The notes beneath the pieces were generated by a model. The model saw nothing but the letters and a program-made list of their open reading frames with translations. It was not told the DNA's origin and did no database searches. This document shows, piece after piece, positions 8,434 to 16,210 of a DNA stretch of 34,010 nucleotides (positions within the stretch are counted from its first letter, which is position 1; every line of letters begins with the position of its first letter). This stretch comes from Flavobacteriales bacterium. Its GTDB lineage: Bacteria > Bacteroidota > Bacteroidia > Flavobacteriales > Flavobacteriaceae. The stretch lies in NCBI GenBank assembly GCA_017302935.1, contig JAFLBT010000014.1:1-34010 (forward strand), given 5' to 3'. Both the position numbers and the translations under genes were made by a program.

Positions 8434-8506
8434 TAGCGGGAACAGGACTCGAACCTGTGACCTTCGGGTTATGAGCCCGACGAGCTGCCTACTGCTCTAT
8501 CCCGCG
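8434..8506 (-). tRNA. Initiator tRNA-fMet (anticodon CAT)
   Basis: A 73-nt cloverleaf read on the minus strand. The anticodon stem-loop is CGGGCTCATAACCCG with anticodon CAT. Initiator marks are visible: three consecutive G-C pairs at the base of the anticodon stem and an unpaired first acceptor position (C1 opposite U72), while G2-C71 to A7-U66 pair. The T arm is CAGGTTCGAGTCCTG. CCA is not encoded (TACTA follows). The absence of a 1-72 pair and the GGG/CCC stem exclude an elongator tRNA-Met. Confidence 0.95.
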
Positions 8507-8633
8507 ATTTGTGAGTGCAAATATACAACGATTATTGTAATAAGCAAGTATAATCAAGATAATTTTACTTTTCTACTCAATTACCAAACCAAAAACGACT
8601 ATTACTTTGATGGTCATGTTTCTGTATAGTATT

Positions 8634-8677
8634 CATACACTATCCATACATCATCCATACACCATCCATACACTATC
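8634..8677 (+). repeat. Four perfect-register 11-bp tandem repeats (CATACACTATC type)
   Basis: CATACACTATC, CATACATCATC, CATACACCATC and CATACACTATC follow each other without gaps. The first and last copies are identical and the middle two differ at two or three positions. It lies in the noncoding stretch 8507-8793 between the tRNA and a small gene. It is followed by TTGTCTGTTGTCTGTT (8685-8700), a 16-mer found again at 24141-24156. I see nothing else in this stretch. Confidence 0.85.
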
Positions 8678-8793
8678 TATATTGTTGTCTGTTGTCTGTT
8701 TTCGGTTTGACCCGTCCTAAAATAACTATACAGGTTATTACATAAATCCTACTGCTGCTATACAATAGTAAAAATTAAAATTTATTTGCTGCT

Positions 8794-9003
8794 TTACTCT
8801 TCCCAGCCGCAAAGTGTAAAACCTCTTTCTTTCGCTTCTTTTAACGTGATTTTTTTGGTTTCTTTTTTGCAAGCACTTAAACCACGGCAAAATTCTTTTT
8901 TATGGTATTTTGAAGCACTTTTACTATTGCAGATATACACTTCCTCTTCCGTATTTGATCCGGTTAAAAATGGGATAAGTGCCAAAAGGAGTTTTTTTTT
9001 CAT
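8794..9003 (-). CDS. Small secreted cysteine-containing protein
   Basis: A 69-residue protein with a short hydrophobic N-terminus (MKKKLLLALIPFL) and a mature part containing four cysteines: VYICNSKSASKYH, EFCRGLSACKKE and ERGFTLCGWE. The pattern C-x13-C-x5-C with His between, then a C-terminal LCGWE/LCGYE, recurs in small Bacteroidota proteins I know only as conserved hypotheticals. The Cys/His spacing resembles a small metal-binding or Ada-like knuckle, which is my inference. It follows the 135-residue lipoprotein by 24 bp and is probably co-transcribed with it. Confidence 0.7.
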   Translation of the reverse strand: MKKKLLLALIPFLTGSNTEEEVYICNSKSASKYHKKEFCRGLSACKKETKKITLKEAKERGFTLCGWEE

Positions 9004-9027
9004 GTTTTTATGCTTATTAATGATTTG

Positions 9028-9435
9028 CTATTCTTTAACCACTAAACTATATTCGTTTTCTTTTTTGTCTTTGGCCAGTAGTTTTCCGTGACCTATCCAT
9101 TCTACAGTTACAGTAAAGGTATTTCCATTGGAATATTTTAGCTCACCGTTTCCGTATTTATCTTTTATGGTGATGTTTCCTTCTACTACATTTTCTTCTT
9201 TGTCTGTACCGATTACATCGTAATTATAGGTATAATCGCCTGACTTTCCTATGCGGTACTCGTACAAGGTAGCTGTATCTTCTTTATAAGTGGGTTCTTT
9301 TTCCGGGTTTTCTAAAACCGTGGATGGAGCATAGAATGGTTTACTTTCTTCTTTTGGAAGTTCTACCGGTTTTTCTTTTTTGCAACCGGTGTGCAGGAAC
9401 AGAAGGAGGCAATAAAGTAGTATTAATTTATTCAT
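9028..9435 (-). CDS. Lipoprotein of unknown function
   Basis: A 135-residue predicted lipoprotein: MNKLILLYCLLLFLHTGC gives lipidated Cys18. A charged linker (KKEKPVELPKEESKP) leads to a small beta-rich domain with alternating hydrophobic strands (YEYRIGKSGDYTYNYDVIGTD, NVVEGNITIKDKYGNGELKY, TFTVTVEWIGHGKLLAKD). I do not recognise a family. It is the first gene of a two-gene unit with the small cysteine protein. The minisatellite begins about 40 bp upstream of its start and so lies in or next to its promoter region. Confidence 0.75.
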   Translation of the reverse strand: MNKLILLYCLLLFLHTGCKKEKPVELPKEESKPFYAPSTVLENPEKEPTYKEDTATLYEYRIGKSGDYTYNYDVIGTDKEENVVEGNITIKDKYGNGELKYSNGNTFTVTVEWIGHGKLLAKDKKENEYSLVVKE

Positions 9436-9473
9436 TTTGTTGTTTTTTTGATATGTAAAATTGAAAAAGTAAG

Positions 9474-9825
9474 ATTTTTTTGAACCATTAAGGGATTAAG
9501 GTTTATTAAGGTATTGACTATTACTGTTTTTTGAACCATTAAGGGATTAAGGATTATTAAGGTATTGACTGTTACTATTTTTTGACCATTAAGGGATTAA
9601 GGTTTATTAAGTATTGACTGTTACTGTTTTTTGAACCATTAAGGGATTAAGGTTTGTTAAGGCTTTAGACTGTTACAATTTTTTTTTGAACCATTAAGGG
9701 ATTAAGGTTTATTAAGGTATTGACTATTACTGTTTTTTGAACCATTAAGGGATTAAGGTTTGTTAAGGCTTTAGACTGTTACAATTTTTTTTGAACCATT
9801 AAGGGGTTAAGGTTTATTAGGGTTT
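9474..9825. repeat. Minisatellite: seven copies of a ~51-bp unit
   Basis: The core GAACCATTAAGGGATTAAGG recurs with starts at 9482, 9533, 9584 (one base lost), 9633, 9688, 9739 and 9793 (degenerate), giving periods of 51, 51, 49, 55, 51 and 54 bp. Two variants exist: A (TTTATTAAGGTATTGACT...) and B (TTTGTTAAGGCTTTAGACTG...). Their order A-A-A-B-A-B-end suggests that an A-B dimer was duplicated recently. Each unit holds AAGG about every 10 bp. It fills most of the noncoding stretch 9436-9860 between the lipoprotein start and the nuclease stop. I see no open frame in it. Confidence 0.93.
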
Positions 9826-9860
9826 TTGCCAGTTATAACGCATCGTAAATATCATTTACA

Positions 9861-10664
9861 TTAATTTTCAATTGTAAACTGAATCCAAATGGGTACATGG
9901 TCGGATATTTTTCGTGCATCCTTGAGGTTTTGAAATTGTTCATAGAAGGGGATGATTCCTTTTTGTAATATGGTTATTTTTTGTTTGGGATAGTAAATGT
10001 TATCAAAAGGGGATGCCAAGCAATCCTTTTCAAGGCAGGAAGTACGCAAGGTTGTTTTTTGGTTTTCAAAGGCTGAGGTATAGCCCATTTTTTTCAAAGG
10101 ATTGAATACCGTATGTATCTCGGGACAATTAAAATCACCTACAAATAATAAAGTAAGGTTGGGGTATTGTTCCGGTAAAAACTTGAAGTATTTGATTTCG
10201 GTTTCGGGTTGTCTTTTTTTGGTGATGGCGTGAAAATTGACTACTGTAAATTGTTTATTTTGGTATTGAAAAGTGGCATAAAACGGTTCTCGGTCGATTT
10301 CGAGGTTGTATTTTTTTTCCAGCCATGGTTTACCGATAAGTTGAACGGTATTCGTTTTCCACAGAAATGCGTAACGTTCGGTTTTGTAGGCACTGCTGGA
10401 GGTTGGCTCACTGACTGCATACGCCCATTTTGTTCCTTTCCGGTTGAGTTCGTCTGCCAGTTTGGCTACGGTTTGTGCTCCGCTATCATTGGCAACTATT
10501 TCTTGTAAGGCAACAATGTCATAATTTTTGATTTGCTTGACGATAAATAGCAAGGTTGAATCCGATTTGGAAGAGCCAAAATCGGCGAGGTTCCAAGAGA
10601 GTAGGGTGGGTTGGGCTAAGCTATTGTTAACATAAAAGAATATTGCAATTATCAATTTTTCCAT
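9861..10664 (-). CDS. Secreted DNase I-like endonuclease/exonuclease/phosphatase family protein
   Basis: A 267-residue protein with a weak signal peptide (MEKLIIAIFFYVNNSLAQ) and all main EEP-fold motifs: LSWNLADFG (metal/Asn), IVALQEIV (metal-binding Glu), ERYAFLWK, VVNFHAI (catalytic His), LLFVGDFNCP (Asp/Asn), SPFDNIYY, and the C-terminal SDHVPIW (Asp-His). Family members cut DNA or other phosphodiesters with Mg2+; an extracellular DNase is most likely here because of the signal peptide. Its promoter carries one of three shared palindromic sites (10708-10723). It sits beyond the ter operon terminator and is transcribed separately. Confidence 0.88.
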   Translation of the reverse strand: MEKLIIAIFFYVNNSLAQPTLLSWNLADFGSSKSDSTLLFIVKQIKNYDIVALQEIVANDSGAQTVAKLADELNRKGTKWAYAVSEPTSSSAYKTERYAFLWKTNTVQLIGKPWLEKKYNLEIDREPFYATFQYQNKQFTVVNFHAITKKRQPETEIKYFKFLPEQYPNLTLLFVGDFNCPEIHTVFNPLKKMGYTSAFENQKTTLRTSCLEKDCLASPFDNIYYPKQKITILQKGIIPFYEQFQNLKDARKISDHVPIWIQFTIEN

Positions 10665-10678
10665 ATACTAATTTTCAT

Positions 10679-10723
10679 TAAAACTAATTTACTTATTTCT
10701 TTTTATAATACGGATTCCCGTAA
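10679..10723 (-). promoter_or_regulatory. Palindrome-type promoter of the DNase-like gene (site A)
   Basis: On the minus strand the palindrome TTACGGGAATCCGTAT (10723-10708) is followed after exactly 21 bp by TAGTTTTA (10686-10679), seven of eight matches to TAnnTTTG. The start codon is 14 bp further. It has the same layout as sites B and C but an unrelated spacer. No TTTG -33 element is seen, so the palindrome probably binds an activator. Confidence 0.72.
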
Positions 10724-10773
10724 GAATGATAATTAATCGTTTTTATTTTATTTGATGTAAATTCAACTATTGT

Positions 10774-10804
10774 AAAAAAAAATTCAACCAAAATGGCTGA
10801 ATTT
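10774..10804 (-). terminator. Rho-independent terminator of the ter operon
   Basis: On the minus strand AAATTCAGCC (10804-10795) pairs with GGTTGAATTT (10789-10780) with one wobble over the loop ATTTT, followed by a run of T. It starts 23 bp after the terC stop and is the only strong terminator seen downstream of the HTH gene. Confidence 0.9.
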
Positions 10805-10827
10805 TTAATATTTAAATTATTTACTTT

Positions 10828-11829
10828 TTAATTTGTTGCCTCTTTTTCTCTAAAAATTAAAGATAAAATTACTGATATTAAGAGTACACCACCAATTACC
10901 ATAAGTGAGATTACAGAATCAATATGATAGAAAGGAGAAATGATCATTTTTATACCAATAAATGACAATATTACAGCCAAACCATAGGATAATTTACTAA
11001 ATAAATGTATGAAATTATCTAGTAAGAAAAATAATGCTCTCAATCCTAGTATTGCAAAAATATTAGAAGTATACAAAATGAAAGGGTCGTTAGAAATGGC
11101 AAATATTGCTGGAATAGAATCTACTGCAAAAAGTAAGTCTGTAAATTCAATTACCGCTACCACAACTAATAAAGGAGTTGCTAATTTTTTGCCGTTTTCA
11201 TATGTGAAGAACTTATCTCCATCATATTTATCACTTACATTGAAAAATCTTCTAATCAATTTAGCACCTCTAGTATCATTGTAGTCTTCTTCATCATCTT
11301 CATCTCCAGCTGACCAAGATTTTATACCTGCGTAAACAAGAAATAAACCAAATAGAGTCATTATAATATTAATATTATATTTAAATTCATCAATACCAAA
11401 ATAACTTAGAATTTTATTCAAATATGTCAATTCTATAAGGAATGCACCTGAAAAAATAAATATAGCCCTCAGAACTAAAGCCCCAATAATACCCCAAAAT
11501 AAGACTTTATGCTTGTTTTGATTTGCAACATCAAAGAATTTGAACACTAATATGAAGACAAATAAATTATCAACTGATAACGCTTTTTCAATCCAATAAG
11601 CTGATTGAAACTCATAGAATTTAGTAGCACCCGCATAGTGATATACTAATCCACTAAATGCCATAGCCAATGAAATCCAAACAAAAGACCATGTTATTGC
11701 TTCTTTATTGGAAACCTCATGACTTTTTTTATTGAATACTCCAAGATCCAATAATAACATAAAAATTACAGCAATTCCAAAAGTTACTATTAACCATGGG
11801 TGCTCTTCAAGAATAGGGTGATTGTCCAT
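10828..11829 (-). CDS. terC: TerC family integral membrane protein
   Basis: A 333-residue polytopic protein with about nine hydrophobic segments. It shows the TerC/Alx hallmarks: an intramembrane acidic motif in AYWIEKALSVDNLFVFILVF (78-97), its repeat counterpart VVAVIEFTDLLFAVDSIPAIFA (Glu/Asp in helices), a long acidic cytoplasmic loop (GDEDDEEDYND) between the halves, and KKLATPLLVV. TerC proteins are linked to tellurite resistance, and their Alx/MeeF relatives to Mn2+ export and metal loading of exported proteins. It is the last gene of the ter operon, 26 bp after the kinase gene and 23 bp before the terminator. It is the expected membrane partner for the TerD proteins. Confidence 0.95.
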   Translation of the reverse strand: MDNHPILEEHPWLIVTFGIAVIFMLLLDLGVFNKKSHEVSNKEAITWSFVWISLAMAFSGLVYHYAGATKFYEFQSAYWIEKALSVDNLFVFILVFKFFDVANQNKHKVLFWGIIGALVLRAIFIFSGAFLIELTYLNKILSYFGIDEFKYNINIIMTLFGLFLVYAGIKSWSAGDEDDEEDYNDTRGAKLIRRFFNVSDKYDGDKFFTYENGKKLATPLLVVVAVIEFTDLLFAVDSIPAIFAISNDPFILYTSNIFAILGLRALFFLLDNFIHLFSKLSYGLAVILSFIGIKMIISPFYHIDSVISLMVIGGVLLISVILSLIFREKEATN

Positions 11830-11855
11830 TTTTTGATTAGTTTTTGTTTTATAAA

Positions 11856-13364
11856 TTATTTGTTTGCTAGAGTCACTAGCATTACTCTTCCTCCTTCTTC
11901 TTTAGAAAGTAATATTTGTTTTCCGTCAGTAATTTCTAGCATACTGCCAATTGGAATTTCTTTATTCTCCGATTTGTCAACTAATGAAGTTAGTTTTTGA
12001 TTTACAAATACCCATTTGTTATTGTGAAAAGTAAAATATCCGACAGGTACTTTTTGAGAAGTTGTTAATCGCTCATTTCTTATAATGTTTTTATTAACAT
12101 GCCATTGAAACAAGTATTGGTTGTTATAGACCATTAAACGATGGTTTTCAGGTTTCCAAACACCTTCTTTAAATTGCGAGTAGAAATCTAAAACTGGTAG
12201 TGTACCTTGATGCTTTGTGCCGCAAAATGGACACTTTGGGGTATTCGTATTATCAAAGACATACCATTTTTGTTCACAAGAAGTATTACTACATGTTTGT
12301 ACTAAATCTGATGTTTTAAGTAATGCTGTTTCCCATTCATCTGCTGTTGGTCTTGCCATAGGATTATGTAATCCATCAATAAATGCTCTATCAAAGAGAG
12401 GTTTTAAATAGGGTCCTGTTATTGTGTAAGGAAGTTTATTAACATCTGACCAGTATTGATCCCATTTTGAAACTTGATTCATTTTAGGGCGATTGCTTTT
12501 ATCTGTTGGATGTTCAATAAATAATGCTTTTTCACCCATAGATAATAAATCATCTTTTTCTGTATCTAAGTCATGTACTTTACCACCTTTCAAGGGATGT
12601 CTATGTAATAGGTACATATAAATCAAGCAGGCTAAAGCATGTAGATCTGTTAATCTATTTGGAAGTTTTCTTTTAGGGTCGTTTTTATCGAGGTGTTTTG
12701 TTGCTAACACTTCAGGTGCAATAAAATCAGCAGTACCAATAACCTCAGCAGCAAATATGCCCGGAACAACTAAACCATCTAAATCAATCATACAAGCTGA
12801 GCCAGTTTGTGGATCAACAAGCACATTGTTATAAGATAAATCGGAGTGTGACAAACCCATTTGGTGCATTTTCTTTACTCCTCTTGATAGATTAACACAT
12901 ATTTGAAAATAGTTCAACCAATTACCTAATTCTGTATGGTCTAAACTTAGTGGGAATTGTCTATTTCTAAATTTTGCTCCAGCGAACCATTTCCCATTTT
13001 TTTCTTCTCCTTTAATTAGATCTTGACTTGCATAGCCTTTTTTAAAGAAAAATTTTGGATTATAAATAGGAACAATTATACCTGTTTTCCCATTATGTTC
13101 GATTACATCAGTCGGCCACCTAAATATCTCATCCAAATAGTAATCTCCTCCTTCATTACTTTTAATTCGAGTTAAATAATCAGAGGTGATTTTTTTAAGA
13201 CGCTCTTTTTGATTAAAATCTTGTTTTTCTTTAAAAATAGCTACCACGTATTTTTTGTCGGGACTAAAATATACGTTTTTTGCAGTACCACTTTTTGGTT
13301 CGCCTGTATCAATGTATTGATAGGTAGCACCATTTAAAATTGATTTTACTGTGATTGTAGCCAT
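11856..13364 (-). CDS. Ter-associated Ser/Thr protein kinase with zinc ribbon
   Basis: A 502-residue kinase-like protein. The N-lobe has a glycine-containing loop (GTAKNVYFSPDKKYVVAIFKEK, probable ATP lysine Lys45). The C-lobe has the catalytic loop LSHSDLSYNNVLVD (Asp175, Asn180), a metal-binding segment CMIDLDGLVVP (DLDG at 194-197) and an APE-like FIAPEVL. A four-cysteine zinc ribbon follows (C358, C363, C378, C381), then a beta-rich C-terminal domain (about 390-502) that I do not recognise. It is the kinase of the TerY-P triad (vWA, PP2C phosphatase, kinase) described for Ter systems. Its phosphatase partner lies 12 bp upstream. Likely substrates are the vWA or TerD proteins, but this is inference. 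Confidence 0.92.
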   Translation of the reverse strand: MATITVKSILNGATYQYIDTGEPKSGTAKNVYFSPDKKYVVAIFKEKQDFNQKERLKKITSDYLTRIKSNEGGDYYLDEIFRWPTDVIEHNGKTGIIVPIYNPKFFFKKGYASQDLIKGEEKNGKWFAGAKFRNRQFPLSLDHTELGNWLNYFQICVNLSRGVKKMHQMGLSHSDLSYNNVLVDPQTGSACMIDLDGLVVPGIFAAEVIGTADFIAPEVLATKHLDKNDPKRKLPNRLTDLHALACLIYMYLLHRHPLKGGKVHDLDTEKDDLLSMGEKALFIEHPTDKSNRPKMNQVSKWDQYWSDVNKLPYTITGPYLKPLFDRAFIDGLHNPMARPTADEWETALLKTSDLVQTCSNTSCEQKWYVFDNTNTPKCPFCGTKHQGTLPVLDFYSQFKEGVWKPENHRLMVYNNQYLFQWHVNKNIIRNERLTTSQKVPVGYFTFHNNKWVFVNQKLTSLVDKSENKEIPIGSMLEITDGKQILLSKEEGGRVMLVTLANK

Positions 13365-13376
13365 TTCTAAAATTAA

Positions 13377-14903
13377 TTAAAATATTATCGCTAATGTTCT
13401 ATCATCATGATTCCCTGGACTCCAAAAATCCATCCAAGTTGAAAGTTGGTTTGCAATTTCATTGTTAGATTCTTCAAAAACCACCTTTACATTTTCTTCA
13501 TTATTACCTTTTAGGTCTTCAATGAATTCTTTCCATTTCTCTAACTTTTCAAGATTAGCTTCTACCACAAATTTTGCATCATAAATTCCATCTGTCATTA
13601 AAATTAAATAAGAAAAATCTTCAATGATTTTTAATGCAAATCGGGAACCAAATTTATCACTTGAGAATATTTCCGGCATAGTAATAAATCTTGTACCTCC
13701 TCCAAATTCTCCAACATCTAACCAATTCATTAGTTTGATTTCTGTAAAATCTTTATTGATTACTGCTATTGGGCAATCACCAACACCAAATGATAAAATG
13801 ACATATCCAAAATCGTATTTTTTGAATAAGGTAAAAATTAAAGTACTGTGTAATTCTTTTATGGAGAATTCGTTATTAATGGCGAATTCATCAAGTTTGT
13901 TGTAAACATGTTTAGCACAATTACCTAAATAATTATATATAAATTTACTTATTTGAACTTGGCTAGATTCTTTAACTTCTGTTTCTTTTATTCCATCTAA
14001 ACTGTCATTAGTCGTAATTTCAGCATCAGTTATGGTTTCAATTGCTTTATTTTCTTCAATTGTTGGTTTTACAACAGATGGATTACTAATGCTATCATTA
14101 TAATGATTTAATATGAGTTGGTCAAAACTAGCTACGATCTCATTGTTAAAATTTACTTCAAAAAAATTAATAACTTCATTACAAGCAATTTCCGAACCTT
14201 TACGTGAATTTTTAGCACTTCCCGCTCCATCAGAAACTGCAACTACACTCCAACCTGTTTTTTCAAAATATTGCAAGGCAAAATCATCATCGCGGAATGA
14301 ACCTACATTTGCATGTGAACGACCTCTTTTGGAAGAAACCACTATGTTTTTCGCACCTAATTTATCAGATACACTAACATTATCTTCCTTCCAAAATCTA
14401 TCTGTTTTATCACTTTCTTTATTTTGCCAAAGTGATTTTGGGTCAGCATTAATAATTAGATTTATTGCTTTTTCATTCAGTGTACTATTTTCAGTTTCCC
14501 CTTTTACTCTAAATTTCAATTTTATTTTGAAATCACCATTAGCTTTAGGAGTTCCAAAAATTCGCTCTTCATCTTTATCATATAATAACCCCATTTCATC
14601 CAAACCTTCAAATTCAGAAAAAATAATATTGATCCAATTTAATTGGATAAAATCAAATTTATAGTCATAACTTTTTCCAACCGTTCCATTAGGAATTTGA
14701 ACTTGATTATTCTTAATATCATTTATACTTTCTCTAATTCTCCAATTTTCCATAATGCTTTTTTGTTGGTTAGAAATTAATTCAACGGCCTGAATTATTT
14801 CTTCATCAATAATGAACTTTTCAAATATTTCTTTATTCTTATGGTTTAAAGCAATATTATTCACAGTAAAAAGTTTTTCTATATAATCTTTTGTATATGA
14901 CAT
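13377..14903 (-). CDS. PP2C-type Ser/Thr phosphatase with N-terminal Ig-like domain
   Basis: A 508-residue protein. Residues 1-65 are helical. Residues about 68-155 look like a He_PIG/cadherin-like Ig domain (IPNGTVGKSYDYKF ... GLLYDKDEERIFGTPKANGDFKIKLKF). Residues about 190-508 are a PP2C phosphatase: GRSHANVGSFRDDDFAL, VVAVSDGAGSAKNSRKGSEIA (metal Asp-Gly), LILMTDGIYDAK and the C-terminal NHDDRTLAIIF (metal Asp). A roughly 50-residue Ser/Thr/Glu-rich insert separates two parts of the catalytic domain. It is the phosphatase of the TerY-P triad and lies 1 bp after terY. No signal peptide is seen, so the Ig-like domain is cytoplasmic and probably mediates binding between triad members. Confidence 0.9.
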   Translation of the reverse strand: MSYTKDYIEKLFTVNNIALNHKNKEIFEKFIIDEEIIQAVELISNQQKSIMENWRIRESINDIKNNQVQIPNGTVGKSYDYKFDFIQLNWINIIFSEFEGLDEMGLLYDKDEERIFGTPKANGDFKIKLKFRVKGETENSTLNEKAINLIINADPKSLWQNKESDKTDRFWKEDNVSVSDKLGAKNIVVSSKRGRSHANVGSFRDDDFALQYFEKTGWSVVAVSDGAGSAKNSRKGSEIACNEVINFFEVNFNNEIVASFDQLILNHYNDSISNPSVVKPTIEENKAIETITDAEITTNDSLDGIKETEVKESSQVQISKFIYNYLGNCAKHVYNKLDEFAINNEFSIKELHSTLIFTLFKKYDFGYVILSFGVGDCPIAVINKDFTEIKLMNWLDVGEFGGGTRFITMPEIFSSDKFGSRFALKIIEDFSYLILMTDGIYDAKFVVEANLEKLEKWKEFIEDLKGNNEENVKVVFEESNNEIANQLSTWMDFWSPGNHDDRTLAIIF

Positions 14904-14904
14904 T

Positions 14905-15951
14905 TTAACCTAAAGTTCTATTAACATCGAATCCTCCTTCACCTGCCCCATAGGTTCCTTGATTTCCACACCATGGGCAGGTACTAATATCCTCATGACC
15001 TATACAATGTATTTTACCGCATTGACACATTGCAAAACCAAATTGATTACCACAACAGGGACATGAAGGTGCTCCTACCAATTCATCGCTATTGATTTTA
15101 GCATTCATTTGCGAATCATCAGAGAGTTCAAAATACGAGTTGTCTATTTGAAAACCACCAACCAATCTGTAAGATCTTGTTTCAAGACCAGCAAAACCAG
15201 AAGGTTGAATAAATTTTCGATATTTCATCAAATAAGGGCGTTTTGTATTTTGGCACTTAGCCGACAAAACCACATAATTATTATCGACGTATAAATTTGG
15301 AGTAGGTTGTTTTGTTAGGTCAATTTTAGAAAGGGTATTCCCATCCATTTCTGCCAATTCAAAACCTGAAGCATTCCTTTCGACACTAACACTACTTGTT
15401 TTTATAGAGTCGGTAATCCATTTGAAGAATTTTTTATAATCTTCTTCAGTTGAGTTTTTAAAATGTAACACATTTTCGGTTAATTCGCTTAAGAGTTTTG
15501 TATCGGTTTCATCTCCAAAAGAAACCGCAACTAAATTGGCAGTTTTTGCCCAATTTTGTTTCCACTCATTAATAGCAACTTTGGAATCATCTGTTGGGAC
15601 ACCATCTGTAAACAAAAATACAATTGGTTTCCAATCACCTTTTTGCTCAAAAGTAGTTTTGACAGTGTTTTTTCTTAATTCGTACATTAAATGACCTAGT
15701 CCTTTACCAAAAGAAGTACCTCCACCAATTGGAAATTTTGGAGGATAGAAACTTACAATTTCTTGTAATGGAACTAGTGTTTTTGCTTGACCCGCAAAAA
15801 CAATAATTGACACCCATACCGTTTCAATTGCATGCGGGTCTTGTTTTATTGCTTTTATGATAGTTGCCATTCCGTCCTCTACAAATTGGATTTGTTCTCC
15901 AACCATAGATTCGGAAACATCTATTAGGAAATATATGGGTAGTCTTCTCAT
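14905..15951 (-). CDS. terY: TerY: vWA domain protein with C-terminal zinc ribbon
   Basis: A 348-residue protein starting MRRLPIY, like the two shorter vWA paralogues in this operon. The vWA domain (1-185) has a complete MIDAS: DVSES (11-15), the Thr in GGGTSFGKG and FTDGVPTDD. A beta-rich linker follows. The C-terminal TerY-C type zinc ribbon has paired cysteines (CPCCGNQFG, CQCGKIHC, CPWCGNQG) and ends in a glycine-rich tail. MIDAS domains bind Mg2+ and partner acidic residues; in Ter systems this protein is thought to be a scaffold that works with the kinase and phosphatase encoded directly downstream. It is the only one of the three vWA genes that retains the zinc ribbon. Confidence 0.93.
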   Translation of the reverse strand: MRRLPIYFLIDVSESMVGEQIQFVEDGMATIIKAIKQDPHAIETVWVSIIVFAGQAKTLVPLQEIVSFYPPKFPIGGGTSFGKGLGHLMYELRKNTVKTTFEQKGDWKPIVFLFTDGVPTDDSKVAINEWKQNWAKTANLVAVSFGDETDTKLLSELTENVLHFKNSTEEDYKKFFKWITDSIKTSSVSVERNASGFELAEMDGNTLSKIDLTKQPTPNLYVDNNYVVLSAKCQNTKRPYLMKYRKFIQPSGFAGLETRSYRLVGGFQIDNSYFELSDDSQMNAKINSDELVGAPSCPCCGNQFGFAMCQCGKIHCIGHEDISTCPWCGNQGTYGAGEGGFDVNRTLG

Positions 15952-15955
15952 TATT

Positions 15956-16210
15956 CTAAAAAGTATTAAGTAAAATCAGAAATAAAACTAACAAAACAAC
16001 TTGTGACATATCTACAAATAAACCTTTACCAACCTGTAAAGGCTTTATAATTTTTTTTAGAAAATTAAAAATTGGAGTAAATAAACTATTGAAAAAGACA
16101 AAAATATTTTTGTACTGAGGATTCAATTTATCTTTATAAGGCAATAATTTTGAATATAAAAACAACCCTATAATTAGAATATTTAATACAATTGGAACTA
16201 TTTTCATCAT
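15956..16210 (-). CDS. Small YggT-like membrane protein
   Basis: An 84-residue protein with hydrophobic segments at about 4-20 (IVPIVLNILIIGLFLYS) and 67-83 (SQVVLLVLFLILLNTF). Between them is FNSLFTPIFNFLKKIIKPLQVGKGLFVDMSQ, which resembles the YggT pattern (TEP..P..R..P...G..DLSP). It overlaps the upstream vWA stop by four bases (ATGA), typical of translational coupling, and ends 4 bp before terY. The family call is a motif resemblance only. Its position among soluble vWA proteins suggests a membrane anchor for the complex. Confidence 0.72.
   Translation of the reverse strand: MMKIVPIVLNILIIGLFLYSKLLPYKDKLNPQYKNIFVFFNSLFTPIFNFLKKIIKPLQVGKGLFVDMSQVVLLVLFLILLNTF

Noticed and set aside
8434-8506. 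tRNA as integration site of a genomic island carrying the ter operon.
   Set aside because: No integrase, and no repeated tRNA 3' end was found; the tRNA 3' end points away from the ter operon.
8634-8677. Possible CRISPR or iteron origin.
   Set aside because: Units are 11 bp without spacers, and no replication initiator is next to them.
9474-9825. Possible CRISPR array (regular ~51-bp period).
   Set aside because: Sequence between the repeated cores is itself repeated (variants A and B), so there are no unique spacers; no cas genes are present.
14113-14664. A 183-codon plus-strand frame.
   Set aside because: Antisense to the PP2C gene; low-complexity Ser/Leu-rich product typical of a shadow frame.
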